DNA of 64,000 bases from Streptosporangiaceae bacterium NEAU-GS5. Its GTDB lineage: Bacteria; Actinomycetota; Actinomycetes; Streptosporangiales; Streptosporangiaceae. Position 1 is the first letter of the stretch; the number at the start of each line of letters is the position of its first letter. Below are positions 1 to 8,773 of the stretch, one piece after another. Position numbers and translations under genes: made by a program. The DNA lies in NCBI GenBank assembly GCA_017592665.1, contig JAGFNW010000003.1, forward strand, positions 186,001 through 250,000, written 5' to 3'. The notes below the pieces were generated by a model that had not been told where the DNA came from, did no database searches, and was given only the letters and a program-made list of their open reading frames with translations.

Positions 1-1
1 C

Positions 2-67
2 GGGCAGATCACCCTGCGCGGCGCCCACCACCGCTCCGACATCGCCTTGCGGGCCGCCCAGGCGTAA
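2..67 (+). CDS. purD: PurD C-terminus (phosphoribosylamine-glycine ligase), partial
   Basis: The window opens inside a reading frame that ends with residues GQITLRGAHHRSDIALRAAQ and an alanine before TAA at 65-67. The ...GAHHRSDIA... tail resembles the extreme C-terminus of glycinamide ribonucleotide synthetase (GAR synthetase), which makes GAR in purine synthesis. Position immediately before purC on the same strand supports this, since purD and purC are commonly neighbours in actinobacteria. Only 21 residues are visible, so the call rests on the tail motif plus context. Confidence 0.7.
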   Translation, partial: GQITLRGAHHRSDIALRAAQA

Positions 68-164
68 TCCCAAGGTGCCGGAGTTCGTGGCCGAGCACAT
101 CGATGATCGGCTACGCGCCCTTCCCATCGTCAAGGACGCCTGAGCTCACTGGCAGACTGGACCG

Positions 165-992
165 GTGAAGCACGTTCACTCTGGCAAGATCCGCGACTTG
201 TACGAAACCGATGACGGGCTGCTGCTCATGGTGGCCTCGGATCGGATTTCGGCGTTCGACTTCGTGCTCGAACCGGCCATTCCGGATAAGGGGAAGATCC
301 TCACGCAGCTGTCGCTGTGGTGGTTCGAGCAGCTTGCCGACGTCGTGCCCAATCATGTGGTGAGCGCGCCCGCCGACGGGCGGAGCCTGCTGTGCCGGCC
401 GCTGCGGATGGTCCCGGTGGAATGCGTGGCCCGCGGCTATCTCGCGGGTTCCGGTCTGCTCGATTATGCGGCCACGCGCACGGTTTCCGGCATACGCCTG
501 CCGGAGGGCCTGTCCGACGGCTCGCGCCTGCCTGAGGCGATCTTCACACCGTCGACCAAGGCGCCGGTCGGCGAGCACGATGAGCCCATCACGTACGCGC
601 AGGTGGCCGGGCTGACCGGCGACGACGTCGCGGCCGAGCTCAGGCGGATCACGCTGGCGGTCTATCAGAGGGGCGCCGAGATCGCCCTGGACCGTGGCAT
701 CATCCTGGCCGACACCAAGATCGAGCTGGGCTGGGATTCGGACGGCGTGCTGACCCTGGGCGACGAAGTTTTGACTCCGGATTCGTCCCGATTCTGGCCT
801 CTCGACCAATGGGAGCCTGGTCATCCACAACCGTCCTATGACAAGCAGTATGTGCGAGATTGGCTGGTTTCGGGGTGGGACCGAAACTCGGGGGAAGCGC
901 CGCCACCGTTGCCGGATGACGTCGTGGAACGAACGAGGCAGCGTTACGTCGAGGCATACGAACGCCTCACTGGACGCGTTTTCCACAGATAG
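165..992 (+). CDS. purC: SAICAR synthetase PurC
   Basis: Phosphoribosylaminoimidazole-succinocarboxamide synthase (275 aa), the ATP-dependent ligase joining CAIR and aspartate in purine biosynthesis; cytosolic. The N-terminal HSGKIRDLYE nucleotide-binding motif, ASDRISAFD, the VARGYLAGSG region and FTPSTKAP segments are classic PurC signatures. The GTG at 165 is the only sensible start: an in-frame TGA lies at 141-143 and the next codons already encode the conserved HSGK motif, so the protein lacks the 20-25 residue N-terminal extension seen in many actinobacterial PurC. The Shine-Dalgarno region is weak. It follows purD by about 100 bp. A small inverted repeat (CCCAC/GTGGG) just after the stop may act as a terminator. 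Confidence 0.96.
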   Translation: MKHVHSGKIRDLYETDDGLLLMVASDRISAFDFVLEPAIPDKGKILTQLSLWWFEQLADVVPNHVVSAPADGRSLLCRPLRMVPVECVARGYLAGSGLLDYAATRTVSGIRLPEGLSDGSRLPEAIFTPSTKAPVGEHDEPITYAQVAGLTGDDVAAELRRITLAVYQRGAEIALDRGIILADTKIELGWDSDGVLTLGDEVLTPDSSRFWPLDQWEPGHPQPSYDKQYVRDWLVSGWDRNSGEAPPPLPDDVVERTRQRYVEAYERLTGRVFHR

Positions 993-1094
993 GCGGCCCT
1001 AACCCACTACTGTGGGCCGGACACGCCTCTGTCTATTGTTCCTACCTTTAGATTCGATGGTTCCGACTTCCCCCGATATCCGAGGAGCCTGTTC

Positions 1095-2372
1095 ATGGTT
1101 CGTTACCGCGTTCGCGGTGGCAACGTTCTAGGCGGCACGGTCTTCGTCCAGGGCGCGAAGAACGCCGTGCTGCCCATGATCGGAGCGGCTCTGCTCGTCG
1201 CCGAGGGCCGTACGGTCCTGAGAAACGTGCCCGTCATCGAAGACGTCCGCCGCGCGGTCGAACTGGCCCAGGCGGTCGGCGCCGAGGTGCAGTTCCACGA
1301 GGCCGAACGCACGCTCGTCATCGACGCGTCCCGGCTGACCAGCCCGGTGCTGCCGGCGCACATCGCGAACCGGTTCCGCGGCTCGGTGCTGTTCGTCCCG
1401 GCGCTGCTGCACCGTCTGGGCGAAGCGATCATCGAAGGCATCGGCGGCTGCAACCTCGGCGACCGGAATCTCGACTTCCACTACAACGGCTACAAACGGC
1501 TTGGCGCTCTGGTCGACAAAGAGGAGAGCGTCATCCACATCAAGGCGTCCGGCCTGATCGGTGCGCCGCTCTACCTCGACACGCCGTCGCACACCGGCAC
1601 CGAGAATCTGGTCATGGCGGCGACGCTGGCCGGCGGCACGACGGTGATCGAGAACGCGGCGCTGGAGCCCGAGGTGCTCGACGTCATCCACATGCTGTCC
1701 CGGATGGGGGCCAGGATACGGGGCACCGGCACCGGCTTCCTCACGGTCGAGGGCGTCGACGAGCTCACCGCGGTCGAGCACACGGTCATGGCGGATCGAT
1801 TGGACGCCGGCGTGTTCATGATGGCCGCCGCCCTCACCGAGGGCGAGGTGGATCTGGTCGGGGCCTCACTGGACCATCTCGGCGTGGTCCGCTGGAAGCT
1901 GGAGCAAATGGGCGTCGAGTTCGCCATCGACGGCGCGGTGCTGCACGTGCGGCGCCGGCACAAGCTCCGCCCGATCAACGTGATCACCGACACCTACCCG
2001 GGGTTCGCGACCGACCTGCAGTCGCCCCTGATGAGCCTGGCCGCCCTCGCTGACGGCTCCAGCTACATCCACGAGCGCATCTTCGACGGGCGCTTCGCGC
2101 TGGCCGGCGAGCTCAACAAGATGGGCGCCAACATCGAGGTCAATGGCAACCGCGCCGTCGTGCACGGTCCCACCCCTCTGTACGGCACGCAGGTGACCGC
2201 GCACGACCTTCGCTCCGGAATCGCGCTCGTGCTGGCCGGCCTCGCCGCCGAGGGTGAGACCCTGATCGACTCGGGGTATCTCATCGACCGTGGACATGCC
2301 GAGCTGGCCCAGCGGATGCAGGCCCTCGGAGGAGATGTGGAACGTGAAATTTCCCCTTCCGGGGATTCATAG
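1095..2372 (+). CDS. murA: UDP-N-acetylglucosamine 1-carboxyvinyltransferase (MurA paralogue)
   Basis: EPSP-synthase-fold enolpyruvyl transferase (425 aa), catalysing the first committed step of peptidoglycan synthesis (PEP + UDP-GlcNAc). Residues K22-N23 of the QGAKNAVL motif match the UDP-GlcNAc-binding KN pair, and C119 in IEGIGGCNLGDR is the PEP-adduct/fosfomycin cysteine; the general-base aspartate is in ATDLQSPLM. The surrounding sequence differs from the usual actinobacterial MurA (GGCNLGDRNLD where GGCxIGxRPVD is typical), so it looks like the second, divergent MurA found in several actinomycetes rather than necessarily the housekeeping copy. A good ribosome site (CCGAGGAGCC at about 1080-1089) precedes the ATG. 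Monocistronic by spacing. Confidence 0.9.
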   Translation: MVRYRVRGGNVLGGTVFVQGAKNAVLPMIGAALLVAEGRTVLRNVPVIEDVRRAVELAQAVGAEVQFHEAERTLVIDASRLTSPVLPAHIANRFRGSVLFVPALLHRLGEAIIEGIGGCNLGDRNLDFHYNGYKRLGALVDKEESVIHIKASGLIGAPLYLDTPSHTGTENLVMAATLAGGTTVIENAALEPEVLDVIHMLSRMGARIRGTGTGFLTVEGVDELTAVEHTVMADRLDAGVFMMAAALTEGEVDLVGASLDHLGVVRWKLEQMGVEFAIDGAVLHVRRRHKLRPINVITDTYPGFATDLQSPLMSLAALADGSSYIHERIFDGRFALAGELNKMGANIEVNGNRAVVHGPTPLYGTQVTAHDLRSGIALVLAGLAAEGETLIDSGYLIDRGHAELAQRMQALGGDVEREISPSGDS

Positions 2373-2558
2373 TCCAAAACTCCCCTGACGTGCGCTTATG
2401 TGAAATTTGTCGGGATGCCAACCCGGGCCGACACCCACTCAGAACGGTATTCCGGTAAATCCGGGCGTGACATTACGGCCTCCGCGAGCGATCGTTCCAA
2501 AGAGAGAAGTCCACTAAGGGAACGCGGAGCGCCAAAGGGAGCGCGGCCGGGAGCACGG

Positions 2559-3920
2559 ATGGGACGAACATTGGTCGATCGCACGGAAGACACTCCGCGC
2601 GGGTCGCGTATGGGGAGCAGCGGTGTGAGCCCTGGCTCACCGGATCTAACGATTGGGGTGGTAGGACCGCACGACTTGGTCGAGCGGGTCATGTTGATGG
2701 GGCATCAGGCGGCCCCCGTGCCATGCCGCCTGGTCGCCGCGGCGTATCGAGATGAGCAGGAAGCCGCGGACAAGGTCACGCGGCTGGGCCCGGGGGTGGA
2801 CGCATGTCTGTTCGCCAGCCCGGTCCCGTACGAGTTGGCTCGCCGGGCCGGCGTGCTGACGATGCCGGCCACCCATGTCCAATTGGGCGGCGCGGCGCTC
2901 ACGGCGGCAATAGCCAGGGCTGCGCTGGACGAAAGGATCGATCCACGCCGGGTCAGCGTCGACGTGCTGAGCCGGGCCGAGATCGAGGAGGCCTACGCCG
3001 ACCTGGGACTGCCGTCCGGCGAGGTGCACAGCAGGGACGAGCCTGGAGCGACCGGCACGATTGCGGCGTTCCATGAGCGGCTGATCCGGCAGGGCACCAC
3101 GACCGGGGCCCTGACCTGTGTGCAGGGCGTGGCCGACCGCCTGACCTCGGCCGGGGTGCCGACCGTGCGGATCCGGCCCACCGCGGCCGCCGTTCGTTCG
3201 GCTCTGCACACGGCAGCGCTGCTCGGCGCGCATCACCGGCTGGAGGAATCGCAGCTCACGGTGATTCTGGTGGAGGTGCCGACGCTCCGAGAGCCGGTGC
3301 GGCGCGCGGCGCCGCGTTACTGGCGGGAGGAGTTACGGCTGTCGCTTCACCGGCTGCTGGTCCAGGAGGCCAACCGGATCAACGCCAGTGTGTGGCCGAT
3401 CGACGACCACAGCTATCTGGTGGTGGCCACTCGCGGCTCGATCGCGACGGCCACCGACGGGTTCCGGGTGCTTCCGTTCGCCGGGCGGATCCGGGATGAG
3501 TTAGGTCTGGCCGTGGAGATCGGCGTCGGCATGGGCCGTACGACCCATGACGCCGAAACCCACGCGCGGGCCGCACTCGCCCGCACGCAGGCCGGAAAAC
3601 AGGCACAAGGGTTCGCGGTCGACCGGGAGGGCAGGGCACTCGTCCCACCGCCCCGGATGCCTCCGCAGACCCCCGGACCCGCCAAACCGAAGGGTGTCGA
3701 GGTGCTCGCCCGTCTGGCGGCGAAGCTGGAAGGTGGAGACACGGTCGTGGATGCGGAGGGCGCCGGGCGGATGCTCGGGGTCACGCCGCGTACGGCTCGA
3801 CGGTTGCTACGCACGCTGGTTGACGAGGGACTCGCGTGGCCGCTACCGCCGAACCGCACTCCACAGCCGGGCCGCCCACGCCAGCTATACCGCCTAATTG
3901 TGGAGAAACTAAACCGCTGA
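2559..3920 (+). CDS. Multidomain transcriptional regulator (sensor + cyclase-like + winged HTH)
   Basis: About 453 aa. The frame is open back to a GTG at 2400, but the Arg/Ser-rich leader looks non-coding and the ATG at 2559 has GGGAG six bases upstream; another ATG lies at 2610. Three parts can be seen: an N-terminal Rossmann-like receptor region (TIGVVGPHDLVERVM ... CLFASPVPYELARRAG) resembling PrpR-type sensor domains; a central region (ILVEVPT ... IGVGMGRTTHDAETHARAAL) resembling a degenerate GGDEF/nucleotidyl-cyclase fold; and a C-terminal winged helix (GAGRMLGVTPRTARRLLRTL) followed by a basic tail GRPRQLYRL. Inference: a DNA-binding regulator with a small-molecule sensor. Target unknown; the exporter gene starts 20 bp downstream and may be co-transcribed. 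Confidence 0.75.
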   Translation: MGRTLVDRTEDTPRGSRMGSSGVSPGSPDLTIGVVGPHDLVERVMLMGHQAAPVPCRLVAAAYRDEQEAADKVTRLGPGVDACLFASPVPYELARRAGVLTMPATHVQLGGAALTAAIARAALDERIDPRRVSVDVLSRAEIEEAYADLGLPSGEVHSRDEPGATGTIAAFHERLIRQGTTTGALTCVQGVADRLTSAGVPTVRIRPTAAAVRSALHTAALLGAHHRLEESQLTVILVEVPTLREPVRRAAPRYWREELRLSLHRLLVQEANRINASVWPIDDHSYLVVATRGSIATATDGFRVLPFAGRIRDELGLAVEIGVGMGRTTHDAETHARAALARTQAGKQAQGFAVDREGRALVPPPRMPPQTPGPAKPKGVEVLARLAAKLEGGDTVVDAEGAGRMLGVTPRTARRLLRTLVDEGLAWPLPPNRTPQPGRPRQLYRLIVEKLNR

Positions 3921-3940
3921 CCACGATATCGTCATGAGTC

Positions 3941-4966
3941 ATGGGCTCAAACACTCGTGACATACGGATCTGGGTCGCGCTTGGCGTCGTGTATGTCGTG
4001 TGGGGCTCGACATATCTGGCCATCCGGGTGGCGATCGAGACGCTGCCGCCGCTGATCAGCGGCGGGCTCAGGTTCGTGGTCGCGTCAGCGGTCCTCGGCG
4101 CGGTCGTCGCCGCGCGCGGGAAACTGCGCATGACGCGGCGCGAGTTCGCCGGGGCCGCAGTGGTCGGCGTGCTTTTGCTGCTCGGCGGCAACGGGCTGGT
4201 CGCCGTCGCCGAGCAGCACATCACGAGCGGCCTCGCCGCGCTGCTCGTCGCGTCGGTGCCGCTGTGGCTGGTCCTGTTCCGCACGGTCTTCCGGGACCGC
4301 CCGCGCGGCCTCACGCTGCTCGGCGTGCTGATCGGCTTCGGCGGAGTGGCCGGGATCTCGCTGTCCAGCGGCGGCGGGTCCGGCAGCGCGCTGGGGGTCG
4401 CGATCGTGCTGTTCGGGTCCCTGTGCTGGTCGTCCGGGTCGTTCATGACGGGGCGGATCCCCATGCCGCGCGACCCGTTCGCGGCGAGCGTGGTGGAGAT
4501 GGCCGTGGGCGGCGTCGGCATGCTCGCCGTCGGCTTCGGGCTCGGCGAACGGATGACGCTGAGCGAGGTGTCCGGCCGATCCTGGCTCGCGCTGGCCTAT
4601 CTGGTCGTGCTCGGCTCGCTCGTGGCGTTCACGTCGTACGTGTGGCTGCTCGGCCACGCGCCGATCTCCCTGGTTTCGACCTACGCGTACGTGAACCCGG
4701 TCGTGGCCGTGTTCCTCGGAATGATCGTCTTGAACGAGTCGGTGACCGCGGGCATGCTGATCGCCGGAGCCGTCATCGTGGTCGGCGTGGCACTGGTCGT
4801 GTCGACCGAACGCCGCAATCGCAATGCCGCGCGAGCGGACGCCGCTCAGCCGGTCGACGCCGGCCCGAAGGAGGCCGTCGCCGACAGGAACGCGTCGTTG
4901 GCGGCCGGGTCGCCGATCGAGACGCGGGCGCCCTCGGCGCCGAACGGCCGCACCGCCACGCCATAG
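3941..4966 (+). CDS. EamA/DMT-family exporter
   Basis: Ten-TM drug/metabolite transporter (341 aa) of the EamA type, an inner-membrane exporter. Two EamA repeats are visible: [11 protein letters not shown] near residue 21 starting the first half, and a second half with [24 protein letters not shown], the characteristic P-x(n)-P motif before TM9. After TM10 (VVGVALVV, about residue 287) there is a hydrophilic tail of roughly 50 residues rich in Ala/Arg/Pro. The last 121 bp of this tail lie antisense to the 3' end of hisC, so that part is probably not under functional constraint as protein. Substrate unknown. Starts 20 bp after the regulator gene, suggesting one operon. Confidence 0.88.
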   Translation: MGSNTRDIRIWVALGVVYVVWGSTYLAIRVAIETLPPLISGGLRFVVASAVLGAVVAARGKLRMTRREFAGAAVVGVLLLLGGNGLVAVAEQHITSGLAALLVASVPLWLVLFRTVFRDRPRGLTLLGVLIGFGGVAGISLSSGGGSGSALGVAIVLFGSLCWSSGSFMTGRIPMPRDPFAASVVEMAVGGVGMLAVGFGLGERMTLSEVSGRSWLALAYLVVLGSLVAFTSYVWLLGHAPISLVSTYAYVNPVVAVFLGMIVLNESVTAGMLIAGAVIVVGVALVVSTERRNRNAARADAAQPVDAGPKEAVADRNASLAAGSPIETRAPSAPNGRTATP

Positions 4967-5916
4967 CCGGCGCAGTGCTCGGCGAACGCCTGAGTTCTGT
5001 CGCCGAGCCGCATCCACACGAAGTTGGCCTCGGACACCGGGATCGCGTAGCCCTGGGAGATCAGCGCCTCGCGGACCCTGGCGCGCTCCTTGACGATCAG
5101 GTCGACGCGCTCGAGCAGCTCATCCTCGGCCTTCAGCGAGGCGCACGCGGCGGCCTGGGCCAGGTGGTTGACCGCGAACGGCATCATCGTCTTCCGTACG
5201 GCATCCGCCACCGGCTCGGGGCCGATCAGGTAGCCGACCCGGAGCCCGGCCAGGCCGTACGCCTTGGAGAACGTGCGTAGCACGGCCACGTTGGGCCGCT
5301 CGCGGTAGATCGTCAGCCCGTCCGGCACGTCGGCGTCGGTGACGAACTCGCGGTAGGCCTCGTCGAGGATGACCAGCACATCCGAGGGCACCCGGTCGAG
5401 GAACGCGGCCAGCTCGGTCGACCGGTTGGCCGTGCCGGTCGGGTTGTTGGGGTTGCAGACGAAGATCAGCCCGGTGTCGGCCGTGATCGCGTCCGCCATG
5501 GCCTCGAGGTCATGGGTCTCGTCCTTGAGAGGGACGGTGACCGAAGTGGCCCCGGAAAGGTCGGCCAGCAGCGGGTAGGCCTCGAAGGACCGCCACGCGT
5601 AGACGACCTCGCAGCCCGGCTCGCCGACGGTCTCCAGGATCTGCTGGGCCACGCCCACCGACCCGGCTCCGAGCGCGACATGCGACTCGGGCACGCCGTA
5701 GCGCTCCGCCAGCGCCTCGGTGAGGGCGCTGACCCCCGGGTCGGGGTAGCGGTGCATCTCGGCCGCGGCCTTCGTGATCGCCTCGAGCACGCTCGGCAGC
5801 GGCTCATATGGCGTCTCGTTCGAGGAGAGCTTGAACGACCGCCCGTCAGGCGCGACGACGGCCTTGCCCGCCTTGTATGTCGGCATCGTCGAAAGCACCC
5901 GCCGGAACCGAGGCAT
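4846..5916 (-). CDS. hisC: Aromatic/histidinol-phosphate aminotransferase (HisC2/Pat type)
   Basis: PLP-dependent class I/II aminotransferase of 356 aa. It reads closest to the actinobacterial HisC2/Pat group: [33 protein letters not shown] and the Schiff-base lysine in [16 protein letters not shown], ending with [14 protein letters not shown]. Members convert histidinol phosphate or arylpyruvates, and sequence alone does not separate the two; no other his genes lie here, which favours an aromatic aminotransferase role. A GAGGG box lies just before the ATG. Convergent with the EamA gene, with a 121-bp 3' overlap. Confidence 0.9.
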   Translation of the reverse strand: MPRFRRVLSTMPTYKAGKAVVAPDGRSFKLSSNETPYEPLPSVLEAITKAAAEMHRYPDPGVSALTEALAERYGVPESHVALGAGSVGVAQQILETVGEPGCEVVYAWRSFEAYPLLADLSGATSVTVPLKDETHDLEAMADAITADTGLIFVCNPNNPTGTANRSTELAAFLDRVPSDVLVILDEAYREFVTDADVPDGLTIYRERPNVAVLRTFSKAYGLAGLRVGYLIGPEPVADAVRKTMMPFAVNHLAQAAACASLKAEDELLERVDLIVKERARVREALISQGYAIPVSEANFVWMRLGDRTQAFAEHCAGYGVAVRPFGAEGARVSIGDPAANDAFLSATASFGPASTG

Positions 5917-5978
5917 ACCCTCATCCCTCCCAAACCCGATGCGCCCACTTTATCCCCCGCGCGGCGGGCTACCGCCGG

Positions 5979-6665
5979 TCAAAGCCCCCGCCGCCCGATC
6001 ACCCGCGCCTGGTGGCAGTGGAGATCCCAGCGGACGTCCCGCCCGCCACGACCGCGCGAGGTGCGCATCGTGCCGGTCGCGGCGGTGACCGTGTGCTCGC
6101 CGGCCAAATAGATGATGAAGACGTCCAGGCGCTGTTCGTCTCCTTCGTAGTACCAGCCGCAGCTCTCAACGGGCCGGCCGGAGACGAAGGAACCCTGTAG
6201 CGCGTCCTGAGCGCGCGGCGGGAGATTGCCTATGACGCCGCGCTCGGCGTCGCCGAGCCCGATATCCACGCGGAGCACGCCTGGCGCACGCGAGGAGGGC
6301 TCGCGGGTCGTCTCCGGCCGATCATGGAGCCGGACACTCCGGAAGGAATCGAGCAGATAGCCGGTGATCAGGTATATGGGCCGGTCGTCGGCCAATCCCG
6401 GCTCGGCGAAACACAGTTCGCGATGGCCCAATACCACCGCATTGGGCCGCGTTTCGGATTGGTCGGTTGCCGCCCACCAGGCGACAACCGTTCCCGCGTT
6501 CTCCGTCAGCCGCGCCCGAGCCTTGATCTCCATCGCGTCCCAGCATTCCTGCCGCAACCTGGAATTCCAGGCCAGCGAAAGGTCCCTGGGCTCATGACGG
6601 GTGGGCACGTTTTCCCATCCGCGATCCCGACTCTCGTCACTCAATGGGCCTCTTCGATTGCTCAT
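5979..6665 (-). CDS. Hypothetical protein
   Basis: 228 aa, unrecognised. No signal peptide or membrane segment. The middle contains conserved-looking segments (AMEIKARARLTENAGTVVAW, PIYLITGYLLDS, GNLPPRAQDALQGSFVSG, WYYEGDEQRLDVFIIYLAG) with alternating hydrophobic strands, typical of a soluble beta-rich domain. ATG start at 6665. It is divergent from the five-gene kinase/phosphatase operon with 138 bp between starts, so it could share a regulatory region with it, but nothing in the sequence ties it to that system. Confidence 0.6.
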   Translation of the reverse strand: MSNRRGPLSDESRDRGWENVPTRHEPRDLSLAWNSRLRQECWDAMEIKARARLTENAGTVVAWWAATDQSETRPNAVVLGHRELCFAEPGLADDRPIYLITGYLLDSFRSVRLHDRPETTREPSSRAPGVLRVDIGLGDAERGVIGNLPPRAQDALQGSFVSGRPVESCGWYYEGDEQRLDVFIIYLAGEHTVTAATGTMRTSRGRGGRDVRWDLHCHQARVIGRRGL

Positions 6666-6803
6666 GTCACAAATGGGTCACACGTTAGAATTATATTCGG
6701 AGCATGTACATTTCAACCACATCGTAGATAACCTGCCTCAAGCACGAGCATATGGCAGGGTACCGCGCACAGTGCGTACGATCGATTAGCAGGTTGATGC
6801 CGC

Positions 6804-8276
6804 ATGACAACGACCACGGCGACCGCTACCGGCTTGCCAGACCCGTGTGGTATTGACATTGCCAGCCAAGAGTTGCAGTCTTTGGCCGATTTCGAGCAGT
6901 TCGAACATCGAAAGACACAACTGCGTAAGCTCGCCACCGACCTGAAGTCGCGAAACAACCTGGCACGCTGGGCGAAGGTGGATTTGTTCGCGGCATTTCT
7001 CAACGATCACGCGATCACGCCTCGTCGCAGGTCCCGGCGGGGATTCACGCTCGACCTGCTGCCGAGTCTCTTGATCTTCTTTCCCATTGTGATCACCTGG
7101 ATCGGTCTCTTCGCCGCCACGAGCGCCTACCGGCAGAGTTTTGGCGACAAAGCGCTCGAGGGCATGTCATTCCTTCAGCAGTGGCAGACGGGGTTCCACG
7201 GCCGCCTCAGCGAAATGCTGTCATTTGACCGGATCGCCTTGTGGACGCTGTGCGCCGTAGGCGTCCTCGTGTTCTTCTCAACGGTCCAAGCCGTTACAGG
7301 CCGGCGTTTCGAGCAGAACGAGAAGGAGACCAGGGAGCGCCTACTCGGCCGGCTGTCGGCCGCCCTGACCGCGGCCGATTTCCAGCTCGCCGAGTTCCGT
7401 ACGGACGACAGCACCCAACTCGTCTCAGGAGCGGAAACCCTGCGTGGCGCGGCGAACGAGGTCCGCAAGGCCGCCGAGGCGGCGAATATCACCCAGCAGG
7501 AAGCGCGGGAAAGTCTCGGCACAGTCCAGCAGGCCCTCGAAAGGGTCGAGAGTCTCGCCGAGGCCACACTGCGGAGTGAGGATTCGGTCCGGGCCGCCGC
7601 GCAACTCATGGGTGACGCGACCGCGGGCGTGGGCGTCAAACTCGGCGAAATCTCGGTCGCGACGGGCGCCGTGGCCGCGGCCGCCGCCGACATGACCCGA
7701 TCGGTGAGCGCGGACAGCGGCAAACTCCGGGAGTCGGTGCGCGATTCTGTGGTCGACTCCGCCAACGCGATCCGTGGCGCGGTGGTCGACAGTCAACGCG
7801 AGATCGGTCATGCCCTCAACGGCGCCGGCACCGGAATCCGGCAGGCACTGGACGACTGGCGGACAGAGGGTGCCATCTACTCCCATCGGCATGAGACGAC
7901 AACTGATCATCTCGGTCTCATCGTGGGCTCCATCGAGCAACTGATGGATCGCACGGCCAAATCCCTGGATCTCCTCCCAGCCACCGTCGCCCGCTTCGAG
8001 AACCACTCCGAAGCGGCCGCCCAGCGGCTGACGCAAAGCGCCGAAGGCGCCTTCACCAGGCTCGAGAAATCCATCGCCGAAACCACGGATCGGCTGGGAA
8101 GACACTACGACCGGTTCCTGCGCGGCGTTCCCGAATCCGATCCGCGCACCGAACAGACCATTCAGGCCTTGCTTTACGTCGGGCAGTCGATCGACCTGCT
8201 CCGGCAGCAGATCAGCGGACAGCGGCCCGCCCGCCCCCGGCGCCCGTGGTGGAACCCCCGACGGTGGTTCGGGTGA
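6804..8276 (+). CDS. Two-TM membrane protein with long cytoplasmic coiled coil (MotA/ExbB/ZorA-like candidate)
   Basis: 490 aa, first gene of a five-gene operon. Residues 1-80 are polar, ending in a basic RRRSRRG cluster; TM1 is about 84-106 (DLLPSLLIFFPIVITWIGLF); an outer loop of about 40 residues follows; TM2 is about 143-163. Residues 165-460 are an Ala/Glu/Gln/Ser-rich, heptad-like region (QALERVESLAEATL, VRAAAQLMGDATAGVGVKLG) predicted coiled coil, then a basic Pro/Trp tail. This matches the layout of proton-channel subunits with long cytoplasmic tails such as ZorA, though with fewer TM segments and no diagnostic motif. Inference: membrane platform or stator of a signalling or defence complex with the next four genes. 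The next gene starts inside its stop (GTGA). Confidence 0.7.
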   Translation: MTTTTATATGLPDPCGIDIASQELQSLADFEQFEHRKTQLRKLATDLKSRNNLARWAKVDLFAAFLNDHAITPRRRSRRGFTLDLLPSLLIFFPIVITWIGLFAATSAYRQSFGDKALEGMSFLQQWQTGFHGRLSEMLSFDRIALWTLCAVGVLVFFSTVQAVTGRRFEQNEKETRERLLGRLSAALTAADFQLAEFRTDDSTQLVSGAETLRGAANEVRKAAEAANITQQEARESLGTVQQALERVESLAEATLRSEDSVRAAAQLMGDATAGVGVKLGEISVATGAVAAAAADMTRSVSADSGKLRESVRDSVVDSANAIRGAVVDSQREIGHALNGAGTGIRQALDDWRTEGAIYSHRHETTTDHLGLIVGSIEQLMDRTAKSLDLLPATVARFENHSEAAAQRLTQSAEGAFTRLEKSIAETTDRLGRHYDRFLRGVPESDPRTEQTIQALLYVGQSIDLLRQQISGQRPARPRRPWWNPRRWFG

Positions 8277-8758
8277 TCCCCAAGCTGGCGACCAACGCGA
8301 TAGCCGGTTGGCTCTTCGCCGACCTCCTGCTGGCCTTCTCCATCGTAGTGCTGGGCACCCAAGAGCCACCCCCCGTGCCGGCGCCGGCGGCGTCGGCCGA
8401 ACCCACGCCCAGTCCTACGCCCACGCCGGCGCCGACCAGACAGGCGCTACAACGACGATTCGTCACGGTCGACCTCGCGGTGGACGCGAACGACGCCCAG
8501 CGTGGCGGGCGGGCGTCGATCGCCGCACTGAAAAAAGCGCTCTCGCGGCATCCCGTTCTGCGCGGCCGCACGGCCGGGATCGTGCTCACGTTCGGAGCCG
8601 AGCACAGCGGCGGTGAGAAGTTCGCCCACGCCGTCAACAACCTGCTCGCGCGCGCCGACAGCAGCCTTTTCCGCAACGTGCGCACACGCGACTTCCAGCT
8701 CATCGGCGCGTCCAACGGACAGCTCGAGCTGCAGATCTATCTCTTCTATGACGAGTAG
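8273..8758 (+). CDS. Single-TM MotB/ZorB-like membrane protein
   Basis: About 161 aa. The GTG at 8273 overlaps the preceding stop codon (GTGA), giving a short cytoplasmic N-terminus; a GTG at 8246 is an alternative. A single TM (AGWLFADLLLAFSIVVLG) carries an aspartate at residue 17 within FADLLLAF, placed as in MotB/ExbD/ZorB proton-conducting helices. A Pro/Thr/Ala-rich linker (TPSPTPTPAPT) follows, then a C-terminal extracytoplasmic domain (about 70-161) with alpha/beta pattern ending ELQIYLFYDE. Known families: MotB-like subunits pair with MotA-like partners encoded just upstream, as here. Inference: forms an ion-channel-like complex with the upstream gene. Its C-terminal domain does not show a clear OmpA peptidoglycan motif. 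Confidence 0.68.
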   Translation: MIPKLATNAIAGWLFADLLLAFSIVVLGTQEPPPVPAPAASAEPTPSPTPTPAPTRQALQRRFVTVDLAVDANDAQRGGRASIAALKKALSRHPVLRGRTAGIVLTFGAEHSGGEKFAHAVNNLLARADSSLFRNVRTRDFQLIGASNGQLELQIYLFYDE

Positions 8759-8773
8759 CCCGAAGGAGTTGGG

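Noticed and set aside
75-143. 22-codon ORF between purD and purC
   Set aside because: Ends in frame just before purC and reads plausibly (VPEFVAEHIDDRLRALPIVK), but no SD and no recognisable family; may be leftover sequence.
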